Below, piece after piece: positions 6,870 through 15,578 of a stretch of 32,162 nucleotides of DNA. Each line of letters starts with the position of its first letter. Within the stretch, counting starts at the first letter, position 1. The DNA is from Fidelibacterota bacterium (GTDB taxonomy: Bacteria; Fidelibacterota; UBA8477): positions 1 to 32,162 of the forward strand of contig JAIPJQ010000017.1 in NCBI GenBank assembly GCA_021734065.1, in the 5' to 3' direction. The translations under genes and the position numbers were made by a program. The notes below the pieces were generated by a model. It had not been told where the DNA came from. It searched no databases and worked only from the letters and a program-made list of their open reading frames with translations.

Positions 6870-9299
6870 TCATCGTATCAGCAGCAACTTGCCAGATTTG
6901 TACTCAGGCCCGCTGACAAGACGGAATAGGTACATACCGCTGGCCACTTCCCCACCTCCCTCGTTTGTTGCATCCCAAAAAATCTTACCCGAACCGGCCT
7001 CTTGCCGCTGGCTATGGTGATAAAGTTCATGACCCAACAAATCGTAGATCATCAGCTTCACATCGCCAGGTTGTGCAGTCTGGAAGTGAATGCCAACACG
7101 ACCGTTGAAAGGATTGGGATAGGTACTCAGCAAACGAAAATCCTGTGCGGATAGCAAGCGGTCATCATCAGGCTGAACACCAACCGTTGTATCCGGAAAA
7201 AACCCCATGGATTCCAGTGCCGGAGCGATTTCGGGGTTTGCCATGAATTGATTCCAGATCAAGTTGCTACGATAGTTTTCTATCATCACAATGATGGGTC
7301 CCTGGTCAATCGCCAGATAAGAGCTGGAATACCAGTCCTGGGTTTCATTAAAAGCATCATAAAAACCAAAGGGGCCGAAGATTCTGTCACCATGATCTGT
7401 ATAAAAATGGCGAAGCGCAGCCATGGACTCAACGGGAGTATAAGGAAAACTGGACAGCGCTGCGGTGGGCGTGATGGTCCCATTATCCCGATCCATCGTG
7501 GGTTCGTGAGCCAGGTAGCCAAAGGGGTCATCACTGGCAGTAAGTCCCCAACAATTTTCACCATAACCAACATAGCCACCGGGATTATCGATACACCAGG
7601 CCCGGTTGATGAGCGTGTGATTCTGGTTGTTGAAAAAATAATTGGTGTGGCTGTCCTGAATCCCACGCGGGTCGAAACCTAGATAGGAATAATGGGCAAA
7701 GAACAAGGGGCCACCATAGGGCCAGCCCACGTCAAGATTAATGCCGTAATAGCTGTTTCCGTTGTCATACGCAGGGGACGATGCAAACCCATTCTCCCAG
7801 AGTTCACCCGGTACACCATGAGTCGGTGAAGCAACGGCTAACAGGTACACGATCCCGGTTTCGTTGGGTCCCTGAAGCGCAAAATTCATGGCCCAATCAT
7901 GATTGGGTGACCAATGCCAGTAGAGAAAATTGCTGGTTGGTGTTCGTCGATACCAATCCCACTCGACACCTTCCCATAAGCTGGTTGCCAGACTCACGAG
8001 AGCCTGTTCAACGGGATCAGCACCATCGAAATAATTTCGTGCGGCCAGGATTCCTTGAATCAGGAAGGCCGTTTCCACCAGATCACCTCCATCATCGTAT
8101 TGGCTGAAGGGGATCACTTCCCCTGTATTGCCATCCATCCAATGGGGCCAGGCACCATGAAAGCGATCTGCCGTTTCAAGAAACTGAAACAACTCTAATA
8201 GTCTGTTTGCGGCTTCGCTTCGGCTGACAAAACCTCGCTCAGCACCCACAACGATGGCCATGATACCAAAACCGGTCCCGCCACTGGTCACCGTTTCGTT
8301 ATTCCCCGGCGTTCGCTCGCGGGCCATCTTTGAGACTGGATGGGCATAATCCCAGAAATATCTGAAGGTGGCTCGCTGTATCATGTCGAGAAAAGCCTCA
8401 TCATCCTGACTCTGAGTGCTCACCTCGACGCTTAGGGATAACTCGGATTCGTTATAGCTTCCATCAATGGCAGACACTTTGTAGAAACCAGACAGATCCG
8501 ATTCACCAAGGAAATGGTTAAAGAAGGGGATATCCTGCTGTGCGAATCCTACCAAGCTGTAGGTTCCGCCCCAGTTGCTGCGATAAATTCGATAACCTGC
8601 TACATCTTCATCAGCCACCGGGGTCCAGCTCAAATCCACATGCAGGTCGTAACCTACCGCTGTAAGATTCACAGGAATAGCCGGTGCGGTTGTGTCACTA
8701 TTTCCATAGGAGGTCATCCGTATTTCATCCAGAAAAAGGGTATGCTCACTCGCGTCGGATGTACTCTGACCATAAAAGATGGTTTTGATTGATGACATAT
8801 TTGCATTACCGGCCACGGCATAAAAAGTATCCAGCGGCATTGAGAACAATTGCCACTGTCCCAGGGGTATGGAATCGACATATGCTCCCATATTCACGGG
8901 GCTGGTTTTTTGATTGCCGGTATCCTCCAGATAAATATTGGGCAGGTCATCAATGGTCATATCGCCGCTTGAATACAGCCAGAAGGTGAGGAGATCCTGG
9001 GTACTGAGATCGTGTCCCGGCCAACCAATTTCCGCCACTGCCGCACCCCAGTTACCACCCGCCTGGCTGGTCCAATGGAGCCGTAAACTATTGTTTCCCA
9101 TGAACACGGTTGTCTCATCCACCGGAAATTTCTCACCGATGCGTTCCAGCAGGCTGGGTGAATTTACAAAACACCAGCTTGGATCGTATGACGTGGATGT
9201 GGGGCTGTCGTCAAAAAAGATATAATCCTCAGCCTGGGCGAATTTCGTCGTAAGACCCAGAACCAATATTGAGCTTATGATTAATGTTTTCATGGTCAT
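6870..9299 (-). CDS. T9SS-secreted GH144-type endo-beta-1,2-glucanase, multidomain
   Basis: This 809-residue protein has four parts. A signal peptide ends near AQAED (residue 24). A carbohydrate-binding-like beta-sandwich spans about 25-197, followed by a fibronectin type III domain (204-294). The catalytic domain (303-700) is followed by a T9SS sorting domain (720-809, YPNPFNGR at 727). The catalytic part has hallmarks of the COG5368/glycoamylase-like group now placed in GH144: FRYFWDYAHPVS, TSGGTGFGIMAI, ADRFHGAWPHWM, DDGGDLVETAFL, HWSPNHDWAMN, NCWGLTASDDP and YLAIDQGPIIVMIENYR. Characterised GH144 enzymes cut linear beta-1,2-glucan. The start has two candidate ATGs (9299 and 9293) behind GGGAGGGAG. 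It heads the operon with the binding protein and permeases, which implies uptake of its products. Fold and secretion are clear; substrate is inferred from family. Confidence 0.92.
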   Translation of the reverse strand: MTMKTLIISSILVLGLTTKFAQAEDYIFFDDSPTSTSYDPSWCFVNSPSLLERIGEKFPVDETTVFMGNNSLRLHWTSQAGGNWGAAVAEIGWPGHDLSTQDLLTFWLYSSGDMTIDDLPNIYLEDTGNQKTSPVNMGAYVDSIPLGQWQLFSMPLDTFYAVAGNANMSSIKTIFYGQSTSDASEHTLFLDEIRMTSYGNSDTTAPAIPVNLTAVGYDLHVDLSWTPVADEDVAGYRIYRSNWGGTYSLVGFAQQDIPFFNHFLGESDLSGFYKVSAIDGSYNESELSLSVEVSTQSQDDEAFLDMIQRATFRYFWDYAHPVSKMARERTPGNNETVTSGGTGFGIMAIVVGAERGFVSRSEAANRLLELFQFLETADRFHGAWPHWMDGNTGEVIPFSQYDDGGDLVETAFLIQGILAARNYFDGADPVEQALVSLATSLWEGVEWDWYRRTPTSNFLYWHWSPNHDWAMNFALQGPNETGIVYLLAVASPTHGVPGELWENGFASSPAYDNGNSYYGINLDVGWPYGGPLFFAHYSYLGFDPRGIQDSHTNYFFNNQNHTLINRAWCIDNPGGYVGYGENCWGLTASDDPFGYLAHEPTMDRDNGTITPTAALSSFPYTPVESMAALRHFYTDHGDRIFGPFGFYDAFNETQDWYSSSYLAIDQGPIIVMIENYRSNLIWNQFMANPEIAPALESMGFFPDTTVGVQPDDDRLLSAQDFRLLSTYPNPFNGRVGIHFQTAQPGDVKLMIYDLLGHELYHHSQRQEAGSGKIFWDATNEGGGEVASGMYLFRLVSGPEYKSGKLLLIR

Positions 9300-9789
9300 C
9301 TCCCTCCCTTGGTAAGATGAAGCGTAATATGGCAGTGTAGCATTCTCTCTTAAAATGGTGACAACACCTGGTCGTTGAAACTGGGTTCAGGGTTCTCAAA
9401 TGAAGTGAACACACAAACAAAAAAGGAAAACCTTGACATGAACCCAGTGGCGGAAGGTAAACTTTTGGAAGAGATCTTGGAAGAAGTAATCGTGCACGGA
9501 CCTCCCCCGATATATCAGATAAGCCTAAGTATCATTTGCCAAAGCTTGTGCGCTTTCTTCTGAATAGGGCGAATACTGTCTGGGTTTAGCCTGAGAATAG
9601 CCGCCAAGCCCTGTCCCGGAGCATTGTACCCAAAGCCCTAAGGATCGGGCACCACTCTTTTTATCCCTGGGAAGTCCCTCCGTTTTTCGCAGAAAACACA
9701 TTGCGCCACTTGGCCAATCACCTAACTCTCCCAACAACAGGTGTTTACCGGCCTACAAACTCGCTTTACGGTGAGTTAATATTAATGGC
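9300..9789. other. Divergent intergenic region, no supported gene
   Basis: The left part should hold the promoter of the leftward glucanase/ABC operon. A weak candidate is an extended -10 on the minus strand (TGCTACACT, 9341-9334) with TTGTCA 19 bases upstream. A short open frame from an ATG at 9438 (MNPVAEGKLLEEILEEV…) has no good ribosome binding site and no recognisable family; it may be a relic. The stretch 9540-9780 contains nothing I can identify on either strand. Confidence 0.5.
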
Positions 9790-9817
9790 TTGACAAATAC
9801 CAGGACGTCCATATATT
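9790..9817 (+). promoter_or_regulatory. Sigma70-like promoter of the LacI gene and rightward locus
   Basis: TTGACA (9790-9795) and TATATT (9812-9817) are separated by 16 bases. This perfect -35 and near-perfect -10 lie directly upstream of the LacI-type operator and 38 bases before the regulator's ATG. Confidence 0.72.
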
Positions 9818-9819
9818 CG

Positions 9820-9837
9820 AATGTAACCGATTACATT
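9820..9837. promoter_or_regulatory. LacI-family operator
   Basis: AATGTAACCGATTACATT has perfect 7-base arms around a CCGA centre and fits the LacI/CcpA-type pattern TGTAANCGNTTACA. It begins two bases after the -10 box, covering the expected transcription start, so binding would block transcription. The gene immediately downstream encodes a LacI-family protein, so autorepression is the simplest reading. A 9-base half-site (CGATTACAT) recurs at 12782-12790. Confidence 0.8.
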
Positions 9838-9854
9838 TTTTGAATACGGAGACG

Positions 9855-10886
9855 ATGAGTTCCACGTATGGTGATCAAATGACAACAATCAGAGATGTCG
9901 CCAAACAAGCAAAAGTGTCCACTGCCACTGTATCGCGTGTCCTGAATAACTCCGAAAAAGTCAGATCAGCAACGCGAGATCGCGTGAATGAGGTTATCCG
10001 AGAGCTAAACTTTATTCCCAATGCCGCCGCTGTGGGATTGCAACGCAAAAAAACAAAGACAGTTGGTCTCATATTTCCTGACGCCAGCGCCTATTATTTT
10101 GCTGAGATTATCCAGGGGATCAATCGTCATCTCTCTCAAAACGATCATCAGATTCTGATCTCAAGTGCCCATGATGAAGCGGAAGAAATCAAAATTATCA
10201 ATGGTTTTGTCAGGGGTGGGCGTATTGATGGTCTGATCATGATGATGCCCTCTGCGAATGGAAATAATGGGTTCAGAATCCCTTTAGCTTATAAAATTCC
10301 TGAGGTTTTTATCTCCTGTGAGATCAATGCTCCCAGGTCTACCACCATCTTACTGGACAACTACAACGCTGCAAAAGAGATGGTGGAGCACCTGTCAAAG
10401 TTAGGGCACAAGCGTATCGCTTTCATACATGGGGGTGAGCATAACTATGATGCCCACGAACGCTATCGGGGATATATGGATGGGATGAAAGCATGCCCGG
10501 CTGACGAGGAGCTGAATCTGGTCGTTATGGGAAACTTCACGGAATCCTCAGGATTTCAGGCGACTCTCGAACTCATGAAACGCAAACCGACACCCACAGC
10601 AATTTTTGCTGCCAATGATGCCATGGCCATTGGTGCCATTGAAGCCGCCAGAGCTCTGAAACTCAGGGTGCCTGCAGATTTGGCTATCGTCGGGTTTGAT
10701 GATATTTCATCCGCTGCTTACATGGATCCGGCACTCACCACCGTCCACGTTCCCTTGCGTCGCCTTGGACACCTGGCCGCAGAAGCTATGTTGAAAAACC
10801 TGAAAACCAATCTTGCCGACCGCACGACAGAAAAGATCATTATTCCACTGCAACACATCATTCGCAGATCTTGTGGTAGTGAATAG
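9855..10886 (+). CDS. LacI-family transcriptional regulator of the glucan locus
   Basis: This protein of about 343 residues has an N-terminal LacI helix-turn-helix (TTIRDVAKQAKVSTATVSRVLNN), a hinge region (NFIPNAAAVGLQRKKTKTVGLIFPD), and a C-terminal periplasmic-binding-protein-like effector domain ending in the usual IVGFDDISSAAYMDPALTTVHVP pattern. It should repress in the absence of a sugar ligand. The ATG at 9855 follows GGAG closely (three bases). The ATG at 9879, directly before TTIRDVA, is an alternative that matches the common family start. The gene lies right behind its own putative operator and is the first gene of the rightward set, and it probably also controls the divergent glucanase operon. 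The effector is likely an oligosaccharide of the locus substrate. Confidence 0.95.
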   Translation: MSSTYGDQMTTIRDVAKQAKVSTATVSRVLNNSEKVRSATRDRVNEVIRELNFIPNAAAVGLQRKKTKTVGLIFPDASAYYFAEIIQGINRHLSQNDHQILISSAHDEAEEIKIINGFVRGGRIDGLIMMMPSANGNNGFRIPLAYKIPEVFISCEINAPRSTTILLDNYNAAKEMVEHLSKLGHKRIAFIHGGEHNYDAHERYRGYMDGMKACPADEELNLVVMGNFTESSGFQATLELMKRKPTPTAIFAANDAMAIGAIEAARALKLRVPADLAIVGFDDISSAAYMDPALTTVHVPLRRLGHLAAEAMLKNLKTNLADRTTEKIIIPLQHIIRRSCGSE

Positions 10887-10991
10887 AAAGTCAAGATAGA
10901 AAAATTTTAAAAAAAGGGTCCTTTTCCATGGGAATCAAACAACACTGATTTCGGAAAGAGGATTTCAATCGCAAGCAAACAGGAGGACGTG

Positions 10992-12755
10992 ATGAAGAAA
11001 TTACGTGTATTACCAGCACTCCTAGTGGTGTTTACCACTCTGAGTTATCCGGTAGCAGTTTTGGCCGGAAGTCACGCTGATCCGGCCTTTATAAAGGTCG
11101 TGTCAGTAGAAACCGCTCCCACAGTGGATGGTGTTCTCGATGAAAATGTCTGGGCGCGCCGCTATGATCGGCTGGTCTTTAATGCGGGTATGGGCACGGG
11201 CGATGTTGACTTCGCCGTCACCGGCGGCGTTGAGGTTCAGGCCCCTTATACAGACACCACCAGTACAATTGTTAAGATTGTCCATGATGGACTTGACTTG
11301 TACATCAGTCTGGATTCGGATGATAAATCTGTCTGCCGCTTCAACAGCAGTTGGGAAGGCGATGGCATGTTCATGAAGATAAAAGATGCCAGTGGCGCCG
11401 ATATGGAATATAAACTGTACTTTAATCTGGAAGGCACAGATCCAGACATTCACTTGGAAGTTCCAGGTCTTTATCCAACATCAGCCGAAGGAGCCGCTTA
11501 TAAAAAACCAGGTACTATTGTAAACGATACCACCAGTGTCGATTCAGGATATACTGCAGAACTTGTGATTCATCTTGCTGATCTGGGTTATACCGATATG
11601 TATGCTGATATTCCTGTGCTGATCAACATTTTTGATCCGGATGGCTATACGGGTGTAAGTGGCGAAGCCTGGACTGTCGGTCAGTTTTACAAAGCCTGGT
11701 GGGGCAGCGAATGGGGTCCCGACATGCGTATTCTGCGATTGTCAGATCCACCGACCCGCGTTGCCTTTGCTACTGAGGACGAGATTGTCCTGGACGGTCA
11801 GATCAATGAAGCTTTCTGGGCAGGAGCCGAATCGGTTCTTGTCGGCCATAATACCAACGGTTCCACCGGTGGTTATTATGCACAGTGGAGCGATTCGTCA
11901 AATGACTATACGGATGCCAGTGAAACGAGCATCAAGTTCATTCATAACGGCGCATTACTCTATATCGCAGTAGAATCAAATGACATGTCCGTGGGTAAAT
12001 GGTCCCCAGGCTGGGAAGCTGATGGCCTGTTTCTCTGGATGACAGATAAGGGTGATTATGCCCCAGCCGCCCGTAAAGAGATTAAAGCCATGTATTTTAC
12101 CGGTGTAGAGGGAGACGGAATTTCCTTTGAAACCAATGATCAAGTTCCAACTGGTTCTGCCGAAGGCGTCAGCTTTGAACCGACGGGTACGGTGACACAC
12201 TCTGGAACCAATGGCGACGATGCAGGATATTCCATTGAGGTGGTCATCAATACTGCTGATTTTGGGTATGAAGTGGGCGACACTGTACGCTTAAGCACCG
12301 TAATCTGGGATCTGGACTATTCCAGTGCAGATGAATACGATGCCGCTATTGCTGATTATGCACCTGAATGGTGGGGAACCCAGTGGGCTGATCCCAACTT
12401 TGAAAAATACTACATGTATCGCGGTGTTATTTTGAGTTCTGATCCGGTTTCTGCCACTGATTTTGAATCAGTACCAGCAAGCTTTGAACTTTCTCAAAAT
12501 TATCCAAATCCCTTCAATGCAGGGACCGTCATCAGTATGTCTCTGCCCGAATCAGGGAATGCGAATTTGGAGATTTACAATGTGCTGGGGCAGAATGTTG
12601 CTACCCTGTATAATGGTTTTCTCTCTGCAGGGAGTCACAATTTCTCATGGAATAGCCTGGGAAATCACAATCAGCAGCTCAGCACAGGCGTGTATTTTTA
12701 CCGATTGACGGTAGGTGATCAGGTTGCCATCAAGAAAATGGTAATGGTCAAATAA
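10992..12755 (+). CDS. Secreted tandem CBM9-like protein with T9SS sorting domain
   Basis: This 587-residue protein has a signal peptide (cleavage near AVLAGS, residue 26). It has two related CBM9/DOMON-like beta-sandwich modules (about 40-250 and 258-480) and a C-terminal T9SS sorting domain (498-587, NYPNPFNAG then GVYFYRLTVGD and KKMVMVK). Each module starts with the typical pattern: TVDGVLDENVWARR and VLDGQINEAFWAGA. No catalytic domain is present, so it probably binds glycan on the cell surface. AGGAGG at 10981-10986 supports the ATG at 10992 (five-base spacing) rather than the GTG at 10989. It precedes the TonB receptor gene in the position where SusD or a surface glycan-binding protein would lie in Bacteroidetes loci. 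The ligand is not proven. Confidence 0.88.
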   Translation: MKKLRVLPALLVVFTTLSYPVAVLAGSHADPAFIKVVSVETAPTVDGVLDENVWARRYDRLVFNAGMGTGDVDFAVTGGVEVQAPYTDTTSTIVKIVHDGLDLYISLDSDDKSVCRFNSSWEGDGMFMKIKDASGADMEYKLYFNLEGTDPDIHLEVPGLYPTSAEGAAYKKPGTIVNDTTSVDSGYTAELVIHLADLGYTDMYADIPVLINIFDPDGYTGVSGEAWTVGQFYKAWWGSEWGPDMRILRLSDPPTRVAFATEDEIVLDGQINEAFWAGAESVLVGHNTNGSTGGYYAQWSDSSNDYTDASETSIKFIHNGALLYIAVESNDMSVGKWSPGWEADGLFLWMTDKGDYAPAARKEIKAMYFTGVEGDGISFETNDQVPTGSAEGVSFEPTGTVTHSGTNGDDAGYSIEVVINTADFGYEVGDTVRLSTVIWDLDYSSADEYDAAIADYAPEWWGTQWADPNFEKYYMYRGVILSSDPVSATDFESVPASFELSQNYPNPFNAGTVISMSLPESGNANLEIYNVLGQNVATLYNGFLSAGSHNFSWNSLGNHNQQLSTGVYFYRLTVGDQVAIKKMVMVK

Positions 12756-12763
12756 TCCCCCTG

Positions 12764-12784
12764 TCGTTGTATCATTTACAACGA
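12764..12784 (+). other. Intercistronic hairpin 1
   Basis: TCGTTGTA (12764-12771) and TACAACGA (12777-12784) form a perfect 8-bp stem with a 5-base loop, nine bases after the stop of the CBM9-like gene. No T-run follows. Its right edge runs into CGATTACAT, a half-site identical to the LacI operator arm. Confidence 0.5.
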
Positions 12785-12826
12785 TTACATGAGGATTTTG
12801 ACTACGAAAGATCACTGTTGTCCGAG

Positions 12827-12863
12827 TTTCAAGGTGGCGGTATTCAGTGCTGCCACCTTGAAA
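12827..12863 (+). other. Intercistronic hairpin 2 before the TonB receptor gene
   Basis: A 12-bp perfect stem (TTTCAAGGTGGC with GCCACCTTGAAA), extendable by two pairs, has a 9-base loop and ends 29 bases before the annotated start of the receptor. It lacks a T-run, so it looks like a stability or attenuation element that would lower receptor expression relative to the CBM9-like protein. Confidence 0.6.
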
Positions 12864-12892
12864 ATATCGGTGGATAAATCATGTGAAATATC

Positions 12893-15568
12893 ATGGATGG
12901 GCAGCAATTGAAATGGATGTTCATAAAGATGAGATCAGCAATACTGATCGCGTTGATCCTTCAATTCCTTCCGCTGGTGTGCTTCTCAGGTACCACAGGT
13001 AAGCTCAGCGGCAAAATCACCGACGCTGAAACGGGTCAACCCCTTCCTGGTGCCAATGTCTTTCTGTCGGGCACGAATTACGGTGCGGCTACCGACTTGG
13101 ATGGTTATTACATGATTCTGAATGTTCCACCAGGGACATACAGTTTACATGTTCAAATGATCGGTTATCAAGAAATCCGCCAGGATAATATCAGGGTCCT
13201 CACCGACTTCAATTCCATCAACGATTTTAAATTGACTGCCCAAGTACTGGAGGCAGCAACCCAGGTTGAGGTCATCGCAACCCGACCAGATATTCAACGT
13301 GATCGTACCAGTACCTTGGCGGTGATCGGTTCAGAAGAAATAGATAAACTGCCTGTGCTTGAAATGGATGACGTGGTTGGTCTGCAAGCCGGGGTAGTGG
13401 ATGGTCACTTCCGGGGTGGTAGAAGTGGTGAAGTGAGCTATATGCTGGATGGGATTAGTGTCACCGATCCCTATAACGGTGAAATGGCCGTAACCATTGA
13501 TAACAGCAACATTCAGGAGATCAAGGTGATCAGCGGTACTTTTAGTGCCGAATACGGACAGGCCATGAGCGGTGTGGTGAATATCGTCACCAAGAGCGGT
13601 GCACCGAAATTTGGATTGTCAGTAAATGTATATGGGGGTGATTTTATTTCCAGGAACACCAATACTTTTGTGAATATTGACCAACTTGATCCGTCACAGA
13701 ACCTCAGCGGCGAATTTACCCTAACCGGACCTCTGGGAATTCTTGGAAAGGGTGCGGGTTTTGTTTTTAGTGTAAAAAATCAATCGAATGCAGGTCACCT
13801 ATTTGGCATCGAAGAATTTCTACCTTCAGATTCGTCCAATATCGATGACCCCGATCCGGAAAGTTGGTATATCTCCCGATCAGGAAGCGGTGCAATCGTC
13901 CCCATGAATTATAAAAACACCTTTTCCACACACGGCAAACTATCAAAGCATCTGGGTCCCAAGGTCCGAATCGATCTCTCCTCTGATCTAACCCGGCAAT
14001 CCTGGTCAAATTACGACCATCTCTACAAGTATAACCCCCAGGGCATTCAGACCCATTTTAAGGATAGCTACCAGACAACCCTGTCCCTGAACCATTTTCC
14101 AAATTCAAAATTATTTTATACCATCAACTTCTCTCGCTTCAAATCCGACCTGAGTAATTATGTCTACGAAGACTACAAGGATGAGCGCTACGTCAGTACC
14201 CTATTATCCAGGCGGCTGGGCTATGGCTTCTATACCGGTGGAGTGGACATGAGTCACTTCTACAGAAGCAGCACCGTAAATACAATCAAAATCAATTTGA
14301 TTGCCCAACCCAATCGCCATCATGAATTAAAGACTGGAATTGAAGCCCGGAAAAGCGAACTCTGGCAACATGATTTCGGTATAAAACTGGATCGTAGTAC
14401 TGCCTGGCTGCCTGAAATATTTCCCGAAGAACACTGGGGCAATAACGAGTACACTCACAGTCCCCTGGAAGTAGGGATCTGGCTTGAAGATAAGATTGAG
14501 GCTGAACGTCTCGTGCTGGTGGCAGGGCTACGCTATGATTATTTCCAGCCTGATGGACTGGAACCTTTGGATCTGCGAGACCCGGACGGGAGTTACACGG
14601 GAAATTCGGAGGAGGCATTTAAGGATGCCCCAAGCTCATCCCAATTATCTCCCCGTCTGGGATTATCCTATCCGATTAGCGACAAAGGTGCAATCCACAT
14701 TTCATATGGACATTTTTTCCAGATCCCGGCATATGAATATCTCTACCATAATTCAGAATTTGAAATTCAGGGTGGGGATCTAAAGAGCATCGTTGGTAAC
14801 GCTTCACTTTTACCAAAGAAAACAGTGATATATCAATTCGGCTTACAGCAAATGCTTTCTGCCAATCTTGTATTGGACATCACCGGCTATTACAAAGATA
14901 TGCGCAATCTCGTCGGTACTCAAATTTATGAACTCTATATCCTTGGCGATAGCTATGCCCGTTACGAAAATCAAGACTATGGCAATGTCAGGGGCGTGGC
15001 TCTCTCACTTTCCATGAAGCAAATAGGTCTTTTCTCAGGGTCAATTGAGTACACCTATCAAACAGCAGAAGGAAATGCCTCCGATCCCCGCAGTGTTTTT
15101 AATGATCGCCAGAGTGATCCTCCTCGCGCCAGTGAAATCCAGGTGGTACCGCTGGACTGGGATCAGACCCATACCATTGATATTTCAATGACCATGAACG
15201 GAAATAACTGGTATCTGAGTCTCATTGGCCAGTATGGCTCCGGATTGCCTTACACACCTGAGTTTCAGGGTGAACGTACTGCTTTCCAGAATTCTGAACG
15301 GAAACCCAGCACACTGAATCTGGACATGTCTGGAGAATACGGCATCCCTCTGGGGGCTTCCCGTCTAGCTCTGTATTTTTTAATTAAGAACGTAATGGAT
15401 CGTAAGAACGCTAAGGACGTCAATAAGGATACGGGCAGCCCATCATATAGTCTGGTCCCTACCTATGTACCTGAACAATCCATTCACACTTTAGAGGATT
15501 TCCTGTCGCGTCCCGATTATTTCCAGGCTCCTCGTGAAGTGTTGGTTGGTATGAAATTCATACTTTAA
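12893..15568 (+). CDS. TonB-dependent outer-membrane receptor with CarboxypepD-regulatory-like domain
   Basis: This protein of up to 891 residues imports a ligand through the outer membrane using TonB energy. A hydrophobic signal (RSAILIALILQFLPLVCFSG) precedes a carboxypeptidase-regulatory-like domain (36-115, GKITDAETGQPLPGANVFL). The plug follows (about 125-240, with YMLDGISVTDPYNG and EYGQAMSGVVNIVTKSG), then the beta-barrel. It is shorter than a SusC (about 1000 residues) and no SusD gene follows. Starts at 12893 and 12929 are both possible; neither has a good ribosome binding site, and 12929 gives a tidier signal peptide. The 1100-residue secreted protein gene begins 10 bases downstream. 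Import of gluco-oligosaccharides released by the GH144 enzyme is inferred from position. Confidence 0.93.
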   Translation: MDGQQLKWMFIKMRSAILIALILQFLPLVCFSGTTGKLSGKITDAETGQPLPGANVFLSGTNYGAATDLDGYYMILNVPPGTYSLHVQMIGYQEIRQDNIRVLTDFNSINDFKLTAQVLEAATQVEVIATRPDIQRDRTSTLAVIGSEEIDKLPVLEMDDVVGLQAGVVDGHFRGGRSGEVSYMLDGISVTDPYNGEMAVTIDNSNIQEIKVISGTFSAEYGQAMSGVVNIVTKSGAPKFGLSVNVYGGDFISRNTNTFVNIDQLDPSQNLSGEFTLTGPLGILGKGAGFVFSVKNQSNAGHLFGIEEFLPSDSSNIDDPDPESWYISRSGSGAIVPMNYKNTFSTHGKLSKHLGPKVRIDLSSDLTRQSWSNYDHLYKYNPQGIQTHFKDSYQTTLSLNHFPNSKLFYTINFSRFKSDLSNYVYEDYKDERYVSTLLSRRLGYGFYTGGVDMSHFYRSSTVNTIKINLIAQPNRHHELKTGIEARKSELWQHDFGIKLDRSTAWLPEIFPEEHWGNNEYTHSPLEVGIWLEDKIEAERLVLVAGLRYDYFQPDGLEPLDLRDPDGSYTGNSEEAFKDAPSSSQLSPRLGLSYPISDKGAIHISYGHFFQIPAYEYLYHNSEFEIQGGDLKSIVGNASLLPKKTVIYQFGLQQMLSANLVLDITGYYKDMRNLVGTQIYELYILGDSYARYENQDYGNVRGVALSLSMKQIGLFSGSIEYTYQTAEGNASDPRSVFNDRQSDPPRASEIQVVPLDWDQTHTIDISMTMNGNNWYLSLIGQYGSGLPYTPEFQGERTAFQNSERKPSTLNLDMSGEYGIPLGASRLALYFLIKNVMDRKNAKDVNKDTGSPSYSLVPTYVPEQSIHTLEDFLSRPDYFQAPREVLVGMKFIL

Positions 15569-15578
15569 TGGGGATGAG

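Noticed and set aside
9525-9737. 70-codon minus-strand frame in the divergent region
   Set aside because: No start signal, no similarity that I recognise, and position inside a region expected to be regulatory.
10912-10925. AAAAGGGTCCTTTT dyad as a terminator after the LacI gene
   Set aside because: The arms leave only two central bases and no T-run follows, so it would not form a stable terminator; the downstream gene may well be co-transcribed.
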